A program made the translations under genes and the position numbers. From an uncultured Bacilli bacterium (GTDB lineage Bacteria > Bacillota_I > Bacilli_A > RF39 > UBA660): DNA of 32,784 nt. Below the pieces are notes generated by a model that saw only the letters and a list, made by a program, of their open reading frames with translations, did not search any database and had not been told where the DNA came from. Shown in pieces: positions 1 through 7,178 of this stretch; position 1 is the stretch's first letter; each line of letters starts with the position of its first letter. The stretch is from NCBI GenBank assembly GCA_944358535.1, contig CALVRH010000014.1, positions 1-32,784 of the forward strand, in the 5' to 3' direction.

Positions 1-206
1 TTCAAAGTCTCTGCTACTGGAGCTGGTGTTGGCATAGCACCAGTATTCAAAGTCTCTGCTACTGGAGCTGGTGTTGGTGTAGCACCAGTATTCAAAGTCT
101 CTGCTACTGGAGCTGGTGTTGGCATAGCACCAGTATTCAAAGTCTCTGCTACTGGAGCTGGTGTTGGCATAGCACCAGTATTCAAAGTCTCTGCTACTGG
201 GGCTGA
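1..206. repeat. 45-bp tandem minisatellite inside a coding region
   Basis: There are four full 45-bp units (1-45, 46-90, 91-135, 136-180) and a partial unit from 181. The units are identical except for two bases in the second one (ggtgta instead of ggcata). A 45-bp unit keeps the reading frame, so copy-number changes would alter protein length without a frameshift. The array continues past the left edge. Confidence 0.97.
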
Positions 207-320
207 TTGAACACTATTTTGTACTGGAGTAGTATTATCAACTTGATTAGCGAAGTCAAAACTATAACTCATAGTATCTTGATTACCATTATTATTTATT
301 GTATTATTTTTTTCATCCAT
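1..320 (-). CDS. Proline-rich tandem-repeat protein, N-terminal part (runs off the left edge)
   Basis: I do not recognise this protein. The start is the ATG at 320, with GGAGG about 8 nt upstream. The first ~46 residues are Asn/Gln/Thr-rich and hydrophilic (beginning MDEKNNTINNNGNQ), with no signal peptide or membrane segment. After that comes a 15-residue repeat, TGAMPTPAPVAETLN, present four times in the window plus a partial first copy, so it continues outside. One copy has Thr instead of Met. The gene follows recA but has its own promoter directly after the recA terminator. Pro/Ala/Thr repeats of this kind usually form extended linkers or surface stalks, and a C-terminal functional or membrane domain may lie outside the window. 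The function is unknown; that it is a coding gene is well supported by the start, ribosome site and promoter. Confidence 0.8.
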   Translation of the reverse strand, partial: MDEKNNTINNNGNQDTMSYSFDFANQVDNTTPVQNSVQSAPVAETLNTGAMPTPAPVAETLNTGAMPTPAPVAETLNTGATPTPAPVAETLNTGAMPTPAPVAETL

Positions 321-347
321 ATAACAATCCCTCCATATTCTAAAATA

Positions 348-376
348 ATTATATCTAAAATAATATAAAAAGTCAA
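348..376 (-). promoter_or_regulatory. Sigma-A-type promoter of the repeat-protein gene
   Basis: On the minus strand TTGACT (371-376) and TATAAT (348-353) are separated by 17 bp, about 28 bp upstream of the ATG at 320. The -35 box begins just after the T-tract of the recA terminator, so the repeat protein is a separate transcription unit. Confidence 0.8.
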
Positions 377-411
377 AAAAAACTAGCAAAGTTTTAAAAA
401 CTTTGCTAGTT
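373..411 (-). terminator. Rho-independent terminator of recA
   Basis: An 11-bp perfect stem (aactagcaaag at 381-391 with ctttgctagtt at 401-411) is followed on the minus strand by a run of Ts. It begins directly after the recA stop codon. Confidence 0.92.
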
Positions 412-1410
412 TTATTTCATATTATAATGTTCACGAACTTTTTTATTAATTTCTTCTTCAATCTTTGGATTTGCTTTCAAATAATCCTTAACATTTTCCT
501 TGCCTTGACCAATTTTTTCACCATTATAAGCATACCAAGCACCAGACTTCTGAATAATATCCGCTTGTGAACCTAAATCAATAAGCTCTCCCTCATGTGA
601 AATACCAGTACCATACATAATATCAACTTCACAAGTCTTAAAAGGTGGCGCCATTTTGTTTTTAACAACTTTAACTTTAACTTTATTACCAACTATTTCA
701 TTTCCAAGTTTAATCTGTTCACTTTTCCTAATATCAAGTCTAATAGAAGAATAAAATTTTAAAGCTCTACCTCCAGGAGTAACCTCTGGATTACCATAAA
801 CAACTCCCACTTTTTCTCTTAACTGATTAATAAAAATAGCAATCGTATTTGTTTTATTAATAACACCGGCTAATTTTCTCAAAGCTTTACTCATAAGTCT
901 TGCTTGTAAACCAACTTGCGAATCTCCCATTTCTCCCTCAATCTCCGCTTTAGGCACTAACGCTGCAACCGAATCAATTACTATAACACTAATAGCACCA
1001 CTACGTACTAAAGCCTCAGTAATTTCTAACGCTTGCTCCCCATTATCAGGTTGAGAAAGTAATAATTCATCTATATTAACTCCAAGATGAGCTGCGTACT
1101 GTGGATCTAATGAGTTTTCCGCATCAATAAATGCAACTTTGCCACCAGCCTTTTGAGCCTCCGCAATTGCATGTAAAGCAAAAGTTGTTTTACCACTAGA
1201 TTCAGGACCATATATTTCTATAATTCTACCTTTAGGATAACCTCCAATGCCAAGCGCAACATCAAGTGCAATACTTCCACTAGATATAACGTCTATTTCT
1301 CTATGTTCATTATCACCCAAACGCATTAATGAACCTTTACCAAATTGTTTTTCAATATCAGCTAAAACTTGTTTTAAATTTTGATCAGCTTCACTAGTTG
1401 TTTTTGCCAT
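412..1410 (-). CDS. recA: Recombinase RecA
   Basis: RecA is the DNA-dependent ATPase that forms filaments on single-stranded DNA, carries out strand exchange and triggers LexA self-cleavage in the SOS response. The protein has 332 residues. Walker A GPESSGKT is at about residues 68-75, the hydrophobic Walker B strand ([12 protein letters not shown]) follows, and the conserved [27 protein letters not shown] segment that contains the DNA-binding loop is present. The C-terminus is slightly shorter than in Bacillus (about 350 residues). The ATG at 1410 is preceded by AAGGAGG. The gene has its own promoter with a LexA box and its own terminator, so it is monocistronic although pgsA lies immediately upstream. 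Confidence 0.98.
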   Translation of the reverse strand: MAKTTSEADQNLKQVLADIEKQFGKGSLMRLGDNEHREIDVISSGSIALDVALGIGGYPKGRIIEIYGPESSGKTTFALHAIAEAQKAGGKVAFIDAENSLDPQYAAHLGVNIDELLLSQPDNGEQALEITEALVRSGAISVIVIDSVAALVPKAEIEGEMGDSQVGLQARLMSKALRKLAGVINKTNTIAIFINQLREKVGVVYGNPEVTPGGRALKFYSSIRLDIRKSEQIKLGNEIVGNKVKVKVVKNKMAPPFKTCEVDIMYGTGISHEGELIDLGSQADIIQKSGAWYAYNGEKIGQGKENVKDYLKANPKIEEEINKKVREHYNMK

Positions 1411-1442
1411 TTAATTTCCTCCTTCTTCACTCCTACAATGAC

Positions 1443-1471
1443 ATTTTATAATATTTAAAAATAAAAGTCAA
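1443..1471 (-). promoter_or_regulatory. recA promoter
   Basis: On the minus strand TTGACT (1466-1471) and TAAAAT (1443-1448) are separated by 17 bp, about 33 bp upstream of the recA start. The LexA box lies just upstream of the -35 element. Confidence 0.75.
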
Positions 1472-1478
1472 CACTTTT

Positions 1479-1492
1479 GCGAACATTTGTTC
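1479..1492 (-). promoter_or_regulatory. LexA (SOS) operator of recA
   Basis: The minus strand reads TGAACAAATGTTCG, which matches the Bacillus-type SOS box CGAACRNRYGTTYG at all positions but the first. It lies about 8 bp upstream of the recA -35 box. It indicates that the organism has a LexA-controlled SOS response. Confidence 0.85.
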
Positions 1493-1518
1493 AAAAAAAT
1501 AATAAAAAAAAAGAAATA

Positions 1519-2118
1519 TTACATTCCTTCTTCAAATATAAATTTCTTATTCATTGTAAAATATTGAATTCCAGAAATAATAGAAAGTACACACGCCACA
1601 ATAAGTAAGAAATCAGAAATGTGAATATTCCATAGCTCAAACGGTAAATTATAAAATAAAGTAAGTACAATACCAACCATTAATGAAGCAGTTTTAAACT
1701 TTCCAGTTTTAATAGCTGCAACCACCTTCCCCTTTGAACCTGCAACCATTTTTATAGAATCAACAATTGTATCTCTCACAATAATCACAACTGGTATAAT
1801 AGGATGAATAAATCCTTGTGCACATAAAATAATTAAAACTGAATTAACTAAAATCTTATCTGCAATCGCATCCATCATCTTACCAAAATCTGTAATTAAA
1901 TTACGAGAACGTGCAATATATCCATCAACAAAATCAGTAAGTGATGCTAAAATAAATAACACTCCCGCAATTGGATAACGAATATCAACCCTAATAGATT
2001 CATTGATAAAAAGTTGTGTAACATTAATACCCATTGCTGAAAATGGAAATAATAAAATTACAATAATCAAAAACGTCATAAAAATTCTAGTCATCGTTAA
2101 TTTATTTGGTAAATTCAT
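1519..2118 (-). CDS. pgsA: CDP-diacylglycerol--glycerol-3-phosphate 3-phosphatidyltransferase
   Basis: This integral membrane enzyme makes phosphatidylglycerol phosphate from CDP-diacylglycerol and glycerol-3-phosphate, the committed step to phosphatidylglycerol. The 199-residue protein carries the CDP-alcohol phosphotransferase signature D-G-x2-A-R-x8-G-x3-D-x3-D at D65-G66, A69-R70, G79, D83 and D87. Several hydrophobic helices are visible (about residues 10-30, 48-62, 90-117, 145-160 and 165-185). The start ATG at 2118 has AGGTAG upstream and lies 6 nt after the stop of the RodZ-like gene, so the two are co-transcribed. The order rodZ-pgsA-recA is the one found in many Firmicutes. Confidence 0.95.
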   Translation of the reverse strand: MNLPNKLTMTRIFMTFLIIVILLFPFSAMGINVTQLFINESIRVDIRYPIAGVLFILASLTDFVDGYIARSRNLITDFGKMMDAIADKILVNSVLIILCAQGFIHPIIPVVIIVRDTIVDSIKMVAGSKGKVVAAIKTGKFKTASLMVGIVLTLFYNLPFELWNIHISDFLLIVACVLSIISGIQYFTMNKKFIFEEGM

Positions 2119-2124
2119 TATCTA

Positions 2125-2595
2125 CTACCTACTTTCCGTTATAATAGTACCTTCGACAAAATCATCATCATCCTCATGATTCAAACTAATAATTAAATAT
2201 ACAATTAATATAATTAAAATTACAATAACTGCATAAACAGTAAACATAATAATCGAAGTTCTATTTTTCTTCTCCATTGTATATGGTGACTTAATTTTCT
2301 TATTTTCCTTTTTTTTCTTCTTAGCTGCCTTTATATCATCTAAAGAAAGCCTTGAAGTATAATCAAATAAATATTCATTAAATTCATCAATTAAATCTTC
2401 TTTATCAAGTCCCAAATACTTTGCATAATCTCTAATAAAATATTTTAAATAAAAAACATCCTTAAAAGCATCCGTATTACCAGCCTCAATGTTTTCTATC
2501 TGAGATGGCCTTAACTTTAAATCTTCAGCCACTTCTTCAATTGAAACACCAATGCTTTCTCGGGCTTCCTTTAATTTTTCGCCAATCTCTTTCAT
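2125..2595 (-). CDS. rodZ: RodZ-like membrane-anchored helix-turn-helix protein
   Basis: In this family a cytoplasmic Xre-like helix-turn-helix contacts MreB and links the elongation machinery to the membrane. The protein has 156 residues: an HTH at about residues 5-62, a lysine-rich linker (91-111), one membrane helix (about 113-137), then a short acidic tail of about 19 residues. The large periplasmic domain of longer RodZ proteins is absent, as in the short forms of several Firmicutes. GGAAGG precedes the ATG at 2595. The gene starts only about 18 nt after the 3' end of rnpB with no terminator between them, and it is followed by pgsA. The protein could instead be described simply as a membrane-bound Xre protein; the pgsA-recA context favours RodZ. 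Confidence 0.85.
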   Translation of the reverse strand: MKEIGEKLKEARESIGVSIEEVAEDLKLRPSQIENIEAGNTDAFKDVFYLKYFIRDYAKYLGLDKEDLIDEFNEYLFDYTSRLSLDDIKAAKKKKKENKKIKSPYTMEKKNRTSIIMFTVYAVIVILIILIVYLIISLNHEDDDDFVEGTIITESR

Positions 2596-2612
2596 TATAA
2601 TCCTTCCTTAAA

Positions 2613-2972
2613 TAAAATAATATTTTATAAGCCATGTTCTGTTCCTATTTCTAGGCGGCAAACATTTATCTATTGCTAAAAGCAATCCCATAAGAAATTC
2701 TAATTCTCTCTTATTAGGTTCCCCTACCAAAATTTGGGTTTCTTACTTGCGGGGTTTACCACGTTTCACTCTTTTATTTCTAAAAGCATCGTCACTGCGG
2801 CACTTTATGAAGCTTCACCATATCAAAGACTTAGGTTAAACTTCGCCGTTAGCCAAAAAGCTACCATAGGTTATTTTTTCCCTATGCACAAACACTACAA
2901 TCATCACAGACTGTGTAAGCATGGACTTTCCTCTACATTATAAAAATGCAGCGTTTGCCAAAATATTATTTA
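2613..2972 (-). ncRNA. rnpB: RNase P RNA, type B
   Basis: This is the catalytic RNA that removes 5' leaders from tRNA precursors. The minus strand contains the hallmark GAGGAAAGTCCATGCT near the 5' end, the Bacillus-like block AAACCCAAATTTTGGTAGGG in the middle, and TTGCCGCCTAGA followed by ACATGGCTTATA near the 3' end. The closing P1 helix is formed by the strand at 2960-2971 and its perfect complement at 2615-2626, which sets the ends. The 5' strand of P1 overlaps the gpsB stop codon (2966-2968), and rodZ begins about 18 nt after the 3' end. Position after gpsB matches Bacillus subtilis. Confidence 0.96.
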
Positions 2973-3295
2973 CTAGTCTCACCATAAATAATCTTCTCAA
3001 GATTAGATAAACGTCTAAGCAAATCCGCATTAGATACCTCTGTCGGAGCAGCATTTCTTAAAACGTCCAATTTAGTTCTCGCATTACGTACTTCTTGTTT
3101 TAATCGTATGTTTTCATCAATTAAATCTTTTTTTTCTCGTTCTAAATCTTTAATCATTGAAATCATTTCGTCGTAATCACTTATTACCTCATCTAAGAAT
3201 TTATCCACCTCTTGGGGTCTATAACCTCTTGTATCGATTTTAAACTCTTTTTCCAAAATATCCTTTGGTGTAAGTAACAATCTTTCCTGAAGCAC
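2966..3295 (-). CDS. gpsB: Cell division protein GpsB (DivIVA family)
   Basis: GpsB is a small cytoplasmic coiled-coil adaptor that shuttles cell-wall synthases between the septum and the side wall. The DivIVA/GpsB membrane-binding domain is clear (LTPKDILEKEFKIDTRGYRP then QEVDKFLDEVISDY), followed by a coiled coil rich in E/K/R/L and a C-terminal RRLSNLEK trimerisation-like segment. The start chosen is the GTG at 3295 because AGGAGG (3304-3309) lies 8 nt upstream. Upstream in-frame ATGs would sit on top of this ribosome site or inside the preceding terminator. That gives 109 residues, the usual size. rnpB follows directly. Confidence 0.93.
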   Translation of the reverse strand: MLQERLLLTPKDILEKEFKIDTRGYRPQEVDKFLDEVISDYDEMISMIKDLEREKKDLIDENIRLKQEVRNARTKLDVLRNAAPTEVSNADLLRRLSNLEKIIYGETSK

Positions 3296-3320
3296 GGTCA
3301 TCCCCTCCTTAAACACTATC

Positions 3321-3349
3321 ATTTTCTCAAAAAAAAGACTATTTGTCAA
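3321..3349 (-). promoter_or_regulatory. gpsB promoter nested in the upstream terminator
   Basis: On the minus strand a perfect TTGACA (3344-3349) and GAAAAT (3321-3326) are 17 bp apart. The spacer contains one arm and the T-tract of the terminator at 3329-3376, so the terminator of the DUF4116 gene and the promoter of gpsB share bases. Confidence 0.6.
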
Positions 3350-3376
3350 TGACCATAAATTGCCATCTAAATAGTC
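3329..3376 (-). terminator. Terminator of the short DUF4116 gene
   Basis: A perfect 8-bp stem (gactattt 3337-3344 with aaatagtc 3369-3376) is followed on the minus strand by T8. Part of the long loop can also pair internally (ATGGC with GTCAT). Confidence 0.8.
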
Positions 3377-3383
3377 AAAAAAA

Positions 3384-3809
3384 TTATTTTGTTTTTTGCT
3401 TGCCCTTTTGCTCACTCAAATTTTCTTTTGTCATAAACTTAAGTAAACTTCCAAGATTTTCTAACTCATCTATTATTGCATTATTAAACTCTTCTCTTGT
3501 CATTTGTTGCAAATAATTATAATTTTCATTTTTTAATTTTCTAACTTCTAAAATACCATAATGAACAATTTGTTTTTGTAAATTGCTATTAGCAAATTGT
3601 AAAGCAAGCACATTTTGATTAATTGCTGCCTCTACAACATCAACATCATTTTGTAATCTCTCACTTACAAACTTTAAATTCATTCCATTTAAGCGAACAG
3701 CCACCATCACTAAAGCTTTATTATCCTTAACAGAATCGGGAGCAAAAGACAAAGAAACTCCATTTTCAAAATCTTTAATCCATCTACTCTTTGCGTTTTC
3801 GCTCAACAT
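3384..3809 (-). CDS. DUF4116 repeat protein (short)
   Basis: 141 residues of unknown function. The start is the ATG at 3809 with GAGGAGG 8 nt upstream; the longer reading frame would begin inside the promoter. The protein contains about two to three copies of the ~25-residue DUF4116 helical unit (pattern: L.FAS..L..D..VV..AV...G..), for example around LKFVSERLQNDVDVVEAAI, then a helical tail that does not fit the repeat and ends in a Lys/Gln-rich segment. It is soluble, with no signal peptide. It lies directly downstream of a larger DUF4116 gene but has its own promoter and terminator. The family has no established biochemical role; tandem helical repeats suggest a protein-interaction surface. 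Confidence 0.85.
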   Translation of the reverse strand: MLSENAKSRWIKDFENGVSLSFAPDSVKDNKALVMVAVRLNGMNLKFVSERLQNDVDVVEAAINQNVLALQFANSNLQKQIVHYGILEVRKLKNENYNYLQQMTREEFNNAIIDELENLGSLLKFMTKENLSEQKGKQKTK

Positions 3810-3837
3810 ATTTCCAACCTCCTCAAATTTGACACTT

Positions 3838-3871
3838 ATTATAACACAAACCATTATTTTGTCAAAATAAT
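3838..3871 (-). promoter_or_regulatory. Promoter with a perfect 19-bp palindrome over the -35 box
   Basis: On the minus strand TTGACA (3860-3865) and TATAAT (3838-3843) are 16 bp apart, upstream of the short DUF4116 gene. The -35 box lies inside a perfect palindrome at 3853-3871 (arms attattttg and caaaataat around one central base). There is no T-run after it, so it looks more like an operator than a terminator. Confidence 0.65.
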
Positions 3872-3888
3872 GTATAATAACTCTCAAC

Positions 3889-4809
3889 CTATTTTTTTAA
3901 TTTAATTTTTTCCCTCTCATCTATATTTCTAACATAACTAGGCTCTATATACATAAGCAAACATCTTATTTTTTTTTGTTTTTGAATAATAAGCCTTTGT
4001 TCTTTTAATAACCTTTCATACTCATTTTTTAAAGTATTAGTTACTCCATATTGAAAATCAAAATTTTCCTCATAACAAGACCTTAAATAAATATTTATAA
4101 TCTCATCATCAATTTGTAAATCTCTATCTACATACTTTATTGCCTTATCACATTTTTTAATAGCCATTATAGCAAGCTCTTTATCTCGCTTTAATCTTGT
4201 ACTTGCCCATTTAAGTGCACTATAATCCTCCATCACAGCTTCCATAACTATATCTTTATTGTCCGCTAGCAGTTCATTCGCATATTGTAAAGCCCAGCCA
4301 TTATTCTTAACAGCCGCAAATACAACATCATAATCACCACGTAATTTATCGCTAGCATACTTAAGCGCATAACCATAATTACTAACAGCAGCCATTACTA
4401 CTTCTTTATCTCCTCGAAGACGTTTACTAACATATTCTAAAAGATTACCATAACCATGAACCGCCAAAAGAGCTAACTTTTTATTATTATGTAATCGTCT
4501 ACTTGCATAAGCAAAAGCACTTGCATTATTTTCCACAGCCTTGAAAACAACTCTCTCATCATTTTTCAATTCTTTACTTGCAAAAAGCAAAACATAACCA
4601 TCATTTTCAACAGCCTTCATTACAATATCCCTATCACCTCGTAATCGCTTGCTCGCAAACTTAAGTTCATATCCCTTTCTACTTACTGCAAGTAATACTA
4701 CATCTTTATCATCTTGTAATCTCCTACTTACTATAGATAAAGATTTTCCTTGATTTCCAATTAAATTCAAAGCTTCTGACTTATCATCAATATTAAAATT
4801 CATTCTCAT
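3889..4809 (-). CDS. DUF4116 repeat protein (long, nine repeats)
   Basis: 306 residues of unknown function. After a short leader the protein is built almost entirely of about nine 25-residue DUF4116 units covering residues ~17-245. Each has the pattern LKYAS.RLR.D...V..AV...GYA: a predicted helix-turn-helix hairpin repeated without gaps. A basic, Glu/Lys-rich C-terminal helix follows. There is no signal peptide or membrane helix, so it is cytoplasmic. AAGGGG lies 8 nt upstream of the ATG at 4809 and an extended -10 promoter lies just before it. Its neighbour downstream is a shorter member of the same family, probably a duplication. An alpha-solenoid scaffold is an inference from the repeat geometry. 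Confidence 0.88.
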   Translation of the reverse strand: MRMNFNIDDKSEALNLIGNQGKSLSIVSRRLQDDKDVVLLAVSRKGYELKFASKRLRGDRDIVMKAVENDGYVLLFASKELKNDERVVFKAVENNASAFAYASRRLHNNKKLALLAVHGYGNLLEYVSKRLRGDKEVVMAAVSNYGYALKYASDKLRGDYDVVFAAVKNNGWALQYANELLADNKDIVMEAVMEDYSALKWASTRLKRDKELAIMAIKKCDKAIKYVDRDLQIDDEIINIYLRSCYEENFDFQYGVTNTLKNEYERLLKEQRLIIQKQKKIRCLLMYIEPSYVRNIDEREKIKLKK

Positions 4810-4824
4810 ATAATATTCCCCTTT

Positions 4825-4835
4825 ATTATTATACC
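4825..4835 (-). promoter_or_regulatory. Extended -10 promoter of the long DUF4116 gene
   Basis: The minus strand reads TTGGTATAAT, an extended -10 (TGGTATAAT), about 20 bp upstream of the ATG. No good -35 box is visible. It follows the alaS terminator directly. Confidence 0.6.
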
Positions 4836-4839
4836 AAGA

Positions 4840-4871
4840 GCAAAAGAAAAAGACTACTGTAAAATAGCCTT
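4840..4871 (-). terminator. alaS terminator overlapping the stop codon
   Basis: Minus-strand AAGGCTA (4865-4871) pairs with TAGTCTT (4850-4856), with one G-T pair, and a T-rich tail follows. The last codons and the stop of alaS lie within the hairpin. Confidence 0.65.
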
Positions 4872-6602
4872 TATTCTTCTAACACCTGCACTACTAGCTT
4901 CTTCTTTTTTTATCTTAAAATGTCCAAGTTCTCCAGTATGACTAACATGTGGTCCACCACATAATTCCATAGATACATCACCAATTTTATAAACTGTAAC
5001 AATATCAGGATATCTATCAATAAATGTGCATTCTGCACCAGATTCAATAGCTTCATCCTTACTCATTTCTAACTTTTCAACAGTCAAATCTTCTTCTATC
5101 CATTTATTAACTAAATCTTCAACACGTTTTTTTTCTTCATCAGTCATCTTATGATCACAAGGAAAATCAAACCTAAGTCTCTCAGGTGTGATATTACTGC
5201 CTAACTGATGAACTTCTGGTCCAATAACCTCTTTTAAAGCCGCATTAAGCAAATGCGTAGCTGTATGATACTTAGTCTCTATCTCACTATTACCAGAAAG
5301 TCCACCCTTAAATTTTCCCTTAGATGCAGTTCTTGATTTCTCTTGATGTTCTCTAAACTTTTCATAAAATCCATCAATATCAACAGTCATACCTCTATCT
5401 TTAGCTTCCTCTATCGTAAGTTCAATTGGAAAGCCATATGTATCATATAATTTAAAAGAAATATCCTTTCCAATAACCTTCTCATCAGAATTTACTAATT
5501 TTTCAAATTCTCTTAAACCTTTTTCTAAAGTTCTACTAAACTTCTTTTTTTCATTAGCAAGTACATCTAATACTACTTGTTTATTTAAATCAAGCTCACT
5601 ATAATATTTTTCATATTTACTTATAATAAGTAATGCGATCTGTTCATCAAAATTACTATTAATATCTATACCAAGTTTTCTGGCTTGACGAATAGCTCTT
5701 CTAATTAATCTTCTTAAAATATAACCTTGATCAGTATTACTTGGTTTAATGCCCGCAGGATCTGCTGCAATAAATACAGCAGTTCTAATATGATCTACTA
5801 TAATTCTCATAGATTTTTCATTACCCTCATAAGATAAACCACTAATTTCCTCTAATTCATCAATAATATCAGACCATATAGAACTTTTATAATTATCATC
5901 CACACCTTCTAAAACAGCAACAATTCGTTCAAGTCCCATTCCAGTATCAACATTTTTTTGTTTAAGCTCACTTATTTTTCCATCTTCATCTTTATAAAAT
6001 TCCATAAACACATTATTCCAAATTTCCACCCATCTATCATCCTCTGGATCAAATTTTTCTGGAATCTCATCATCACTTCTAAAATAGAAAATTTCCGTAT
6101 CTCCTCCACAAGGACCAGACTCACCTGCTATCCAAAAATTATCACGAATACCTAAATAAGCAATTCTATCATCACTAATTCCAAGTTCTTTCCACCTACA
6201 AGCCGAAACCTCATCACGTGGGATATTATCATCACCCTCAAATACCGTAACAGCTAGTCTTTCTACAGGAATATTTAAAATCTTAGTCAAAAATTCAAAA
6301 CTATATCCAATAGCTTCTCTTTTAAAATAATCACCTAAACTCCAGTTACCTAACATTTCAAAAAAAGTATGATGCGTCTTATCACCAATTTCATCCAAAT
6401 CAGTTAATCTCACGCACTTTTGATAATCACAAAGTCTTTTCCCATAAGGATGCTCTTCTCCCATCAAATAAGGAACAAGTGGCTGCATCCCTGCTGTATT
6501 AAATAAAACCGTTGGATCATTTTCGGGTACAATAGGTGCGCTTGGTATTTGTCTATGACCATTTTTTTCAAAATATTTTATAAATTCATCTCTAATATTC
6601 AT
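4854..6602 (-). CDS. alaS: Alanyl-tRNA synthetase, short form without the C-Ala domain
   Basis: It charges tRNA-Ala with alanine and edits mischarged Ser and Gly. The 582-residue protein has the class II catalytic core (motif 2 region HHTFFEMLGNWSLGDYFKRE), the tRNA-recognition middle domain and the editing domain with its zinc-type ligands H446, H450, C548 and H552 (HTATH ... CGGPH). It ends at the editing domain (...SSAGVRRIKAIL). The coiled-coil linker and DHHA1-type C-Ala domain found in the usual ~870-residue enzyme are missing, and there is no leftover coding sequence downstream: a terminator overlaps the stop. The ATG at 6602 has AGGAAGG upstream and overlaps the end of the preceding kinase gene by 11 nt. 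Confidence 0.95.
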   Translation of the reverse strand: MNIRDEFIKYFEKNGHRQIPSAPIVPENDPTVLFNTAGMQPLVPYLMGEEHPYGKRLCDYQKCVRLTDLDEIGDKTHHTFFEMLGNWSLGDYFKREAIGYSFEFLTKILNIPVERLAVTVFEGDDNIPRDEVSACRWKELGISDDRIAYLGIRDNFWIAGESGPCGGDTEIFYFRSDDEIPEKFDPEDDRWVEIWNNVFMEFYKDEDGKISELKQKNVDTGMGLERIVAVLEGVDDNYKSSIWSDIIDELEEISGLSYEGNEKSMRIIVDHIRTAVFIAADPAGIKPSNTDQGYILRRLIRRAIRQARKLGIDINSNFDEQIALLIISKYEKYYSELDLNKQVVLDVLANEKKKFSRTLEKGLREFEKLVNSDEKVIGKDISFKLYDTYGFPIELTIEEAKDRGMTVDIDGFYEKFREHQEKSRTASKGKFKGGLSGNSEIETKYHTATHLLNAALKEVIGPEVHQLGSNITPERLRFDFPCDHKMTDEEKKRVEDLVNKWIEEDLTVEKLEMSKDEAIESGAECTFIDRYPDIVTVYKIGDVSMELCGGPHVSHTGELGHFKIKKEEASSAGVRRIKAILQ

Positions 6603-7134
6603 GTTCTACCTTCCTCACTACATCAGAAACTTTAATTTTTAAATCATCTAAAGTTCCATCATTATGAATGACATAATCGTAATTATTATACTCATCTAAT
6701 GCTACCTCAGTCAAATGTTTTTGCTCTTTTTCTGATAAAACACTATCATATCCATCTCGAATTACCCTAATATTAATTACATTATCAAAGTTTTTCTTTG
6801 GCCATTCAAGTTCATTAGGAAACCTTGCATCAGAAATAGTTATAATATCAAAATAATAGCTATAAACCTTAATATCCTCACAAATCCTTCTGACAAAAAA
6901 ATCATTATCTATTTTTTTCCGTATAACATCCGTACCAAGTTCTTGTAATAACTCTCTAGGTTTAGTTTCTTCCGTGCCATCCCAATTACTAATTTTCTTC
7001 GCATACTCTTTGATATAACTTCCGTAAGATAAATTAATAACCTTTAACCCTTTACCTTCATATATCTCTTTGACATCCATAGCCACTGTATCTTTACCAT
7101 GTCTTGCTTTACCAGAAATAACATATATCTTCAT
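6592..7134 (-). CDS. P-loop nucleotide kinase, deoxynucleoside-monophosphate-kinase-like
   Basis: A 180-residue soluble P-loop protein with Walker A GKARHGKDT near the N-terminus, a middle segment RELLQELGTDVIRKKIDNDFF and a second motif ISDARFPNELE. This combination is typical of the phage T4 gp1-like deoxynucleoside monophosphate kinases and related dephospho-CoA-kinase-like proteins, which transfer phosphate from ATP to (d)NMPs. The start is the ATG at 7134, 6 nt after a run of seven Gs that serves as ribosome site (a TTG one codon upstream is less likely). The stop lies 11 nt inside alaS, so the two genes are translationally coupled. The substrate is not determined by the sequence alone. 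Confidence 0.75.
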   Translation of the reverse strand: MKIYVISGKARHGKDTVAMDVKEIYEGKGLKVINLSYGSYIKEYAKKISNWDGTEETKPRELLQELGTDVIRKKIDNDFFVRRICEDIKVYSYYFDIITISDARFPNELEWPKKNFDNVINIRVIRDGYDSVLSEKEQKHLTEVALDEYNNYDYVIHNDGTLDDLKIKVSDVVRKVEHEY

Positions 7135-7154
7135 CAAAATCCCCCCCTATATGT

Positions 7155-7178
7155 AAAAACCACCTAATTGTGGTTTTA
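7155..7178 (-). terminator. Terminator after the AI-2E permease gene
   Basis: An 8-bp perfect stem (aaaaccac 7156-7163, gtggtttt 7170-7177) includes the stop codon of the permease gene. The T-tail is short on the minus strand, so it may be leaky and allow readthrough into the kinase-alaS pair. Confidence 0.7.

Noticed and set aside
1-206. CRISPR array
   Set aside because: The repeats are contiguous 45-bp coding units without unique spacers.
2734-2943. Plus-strand reading frame of about 69 codons
   Set aside because: It lies entirely inside rnpB, whose conserved core is read on the minus strand.
3296-3415. N-terminal extension of GpsB by about 40 residues
   Set aside because: The extension covers the terminator and promoter between the genes, and the ribosome site at 3304-3309 fits the GTG at 3295.
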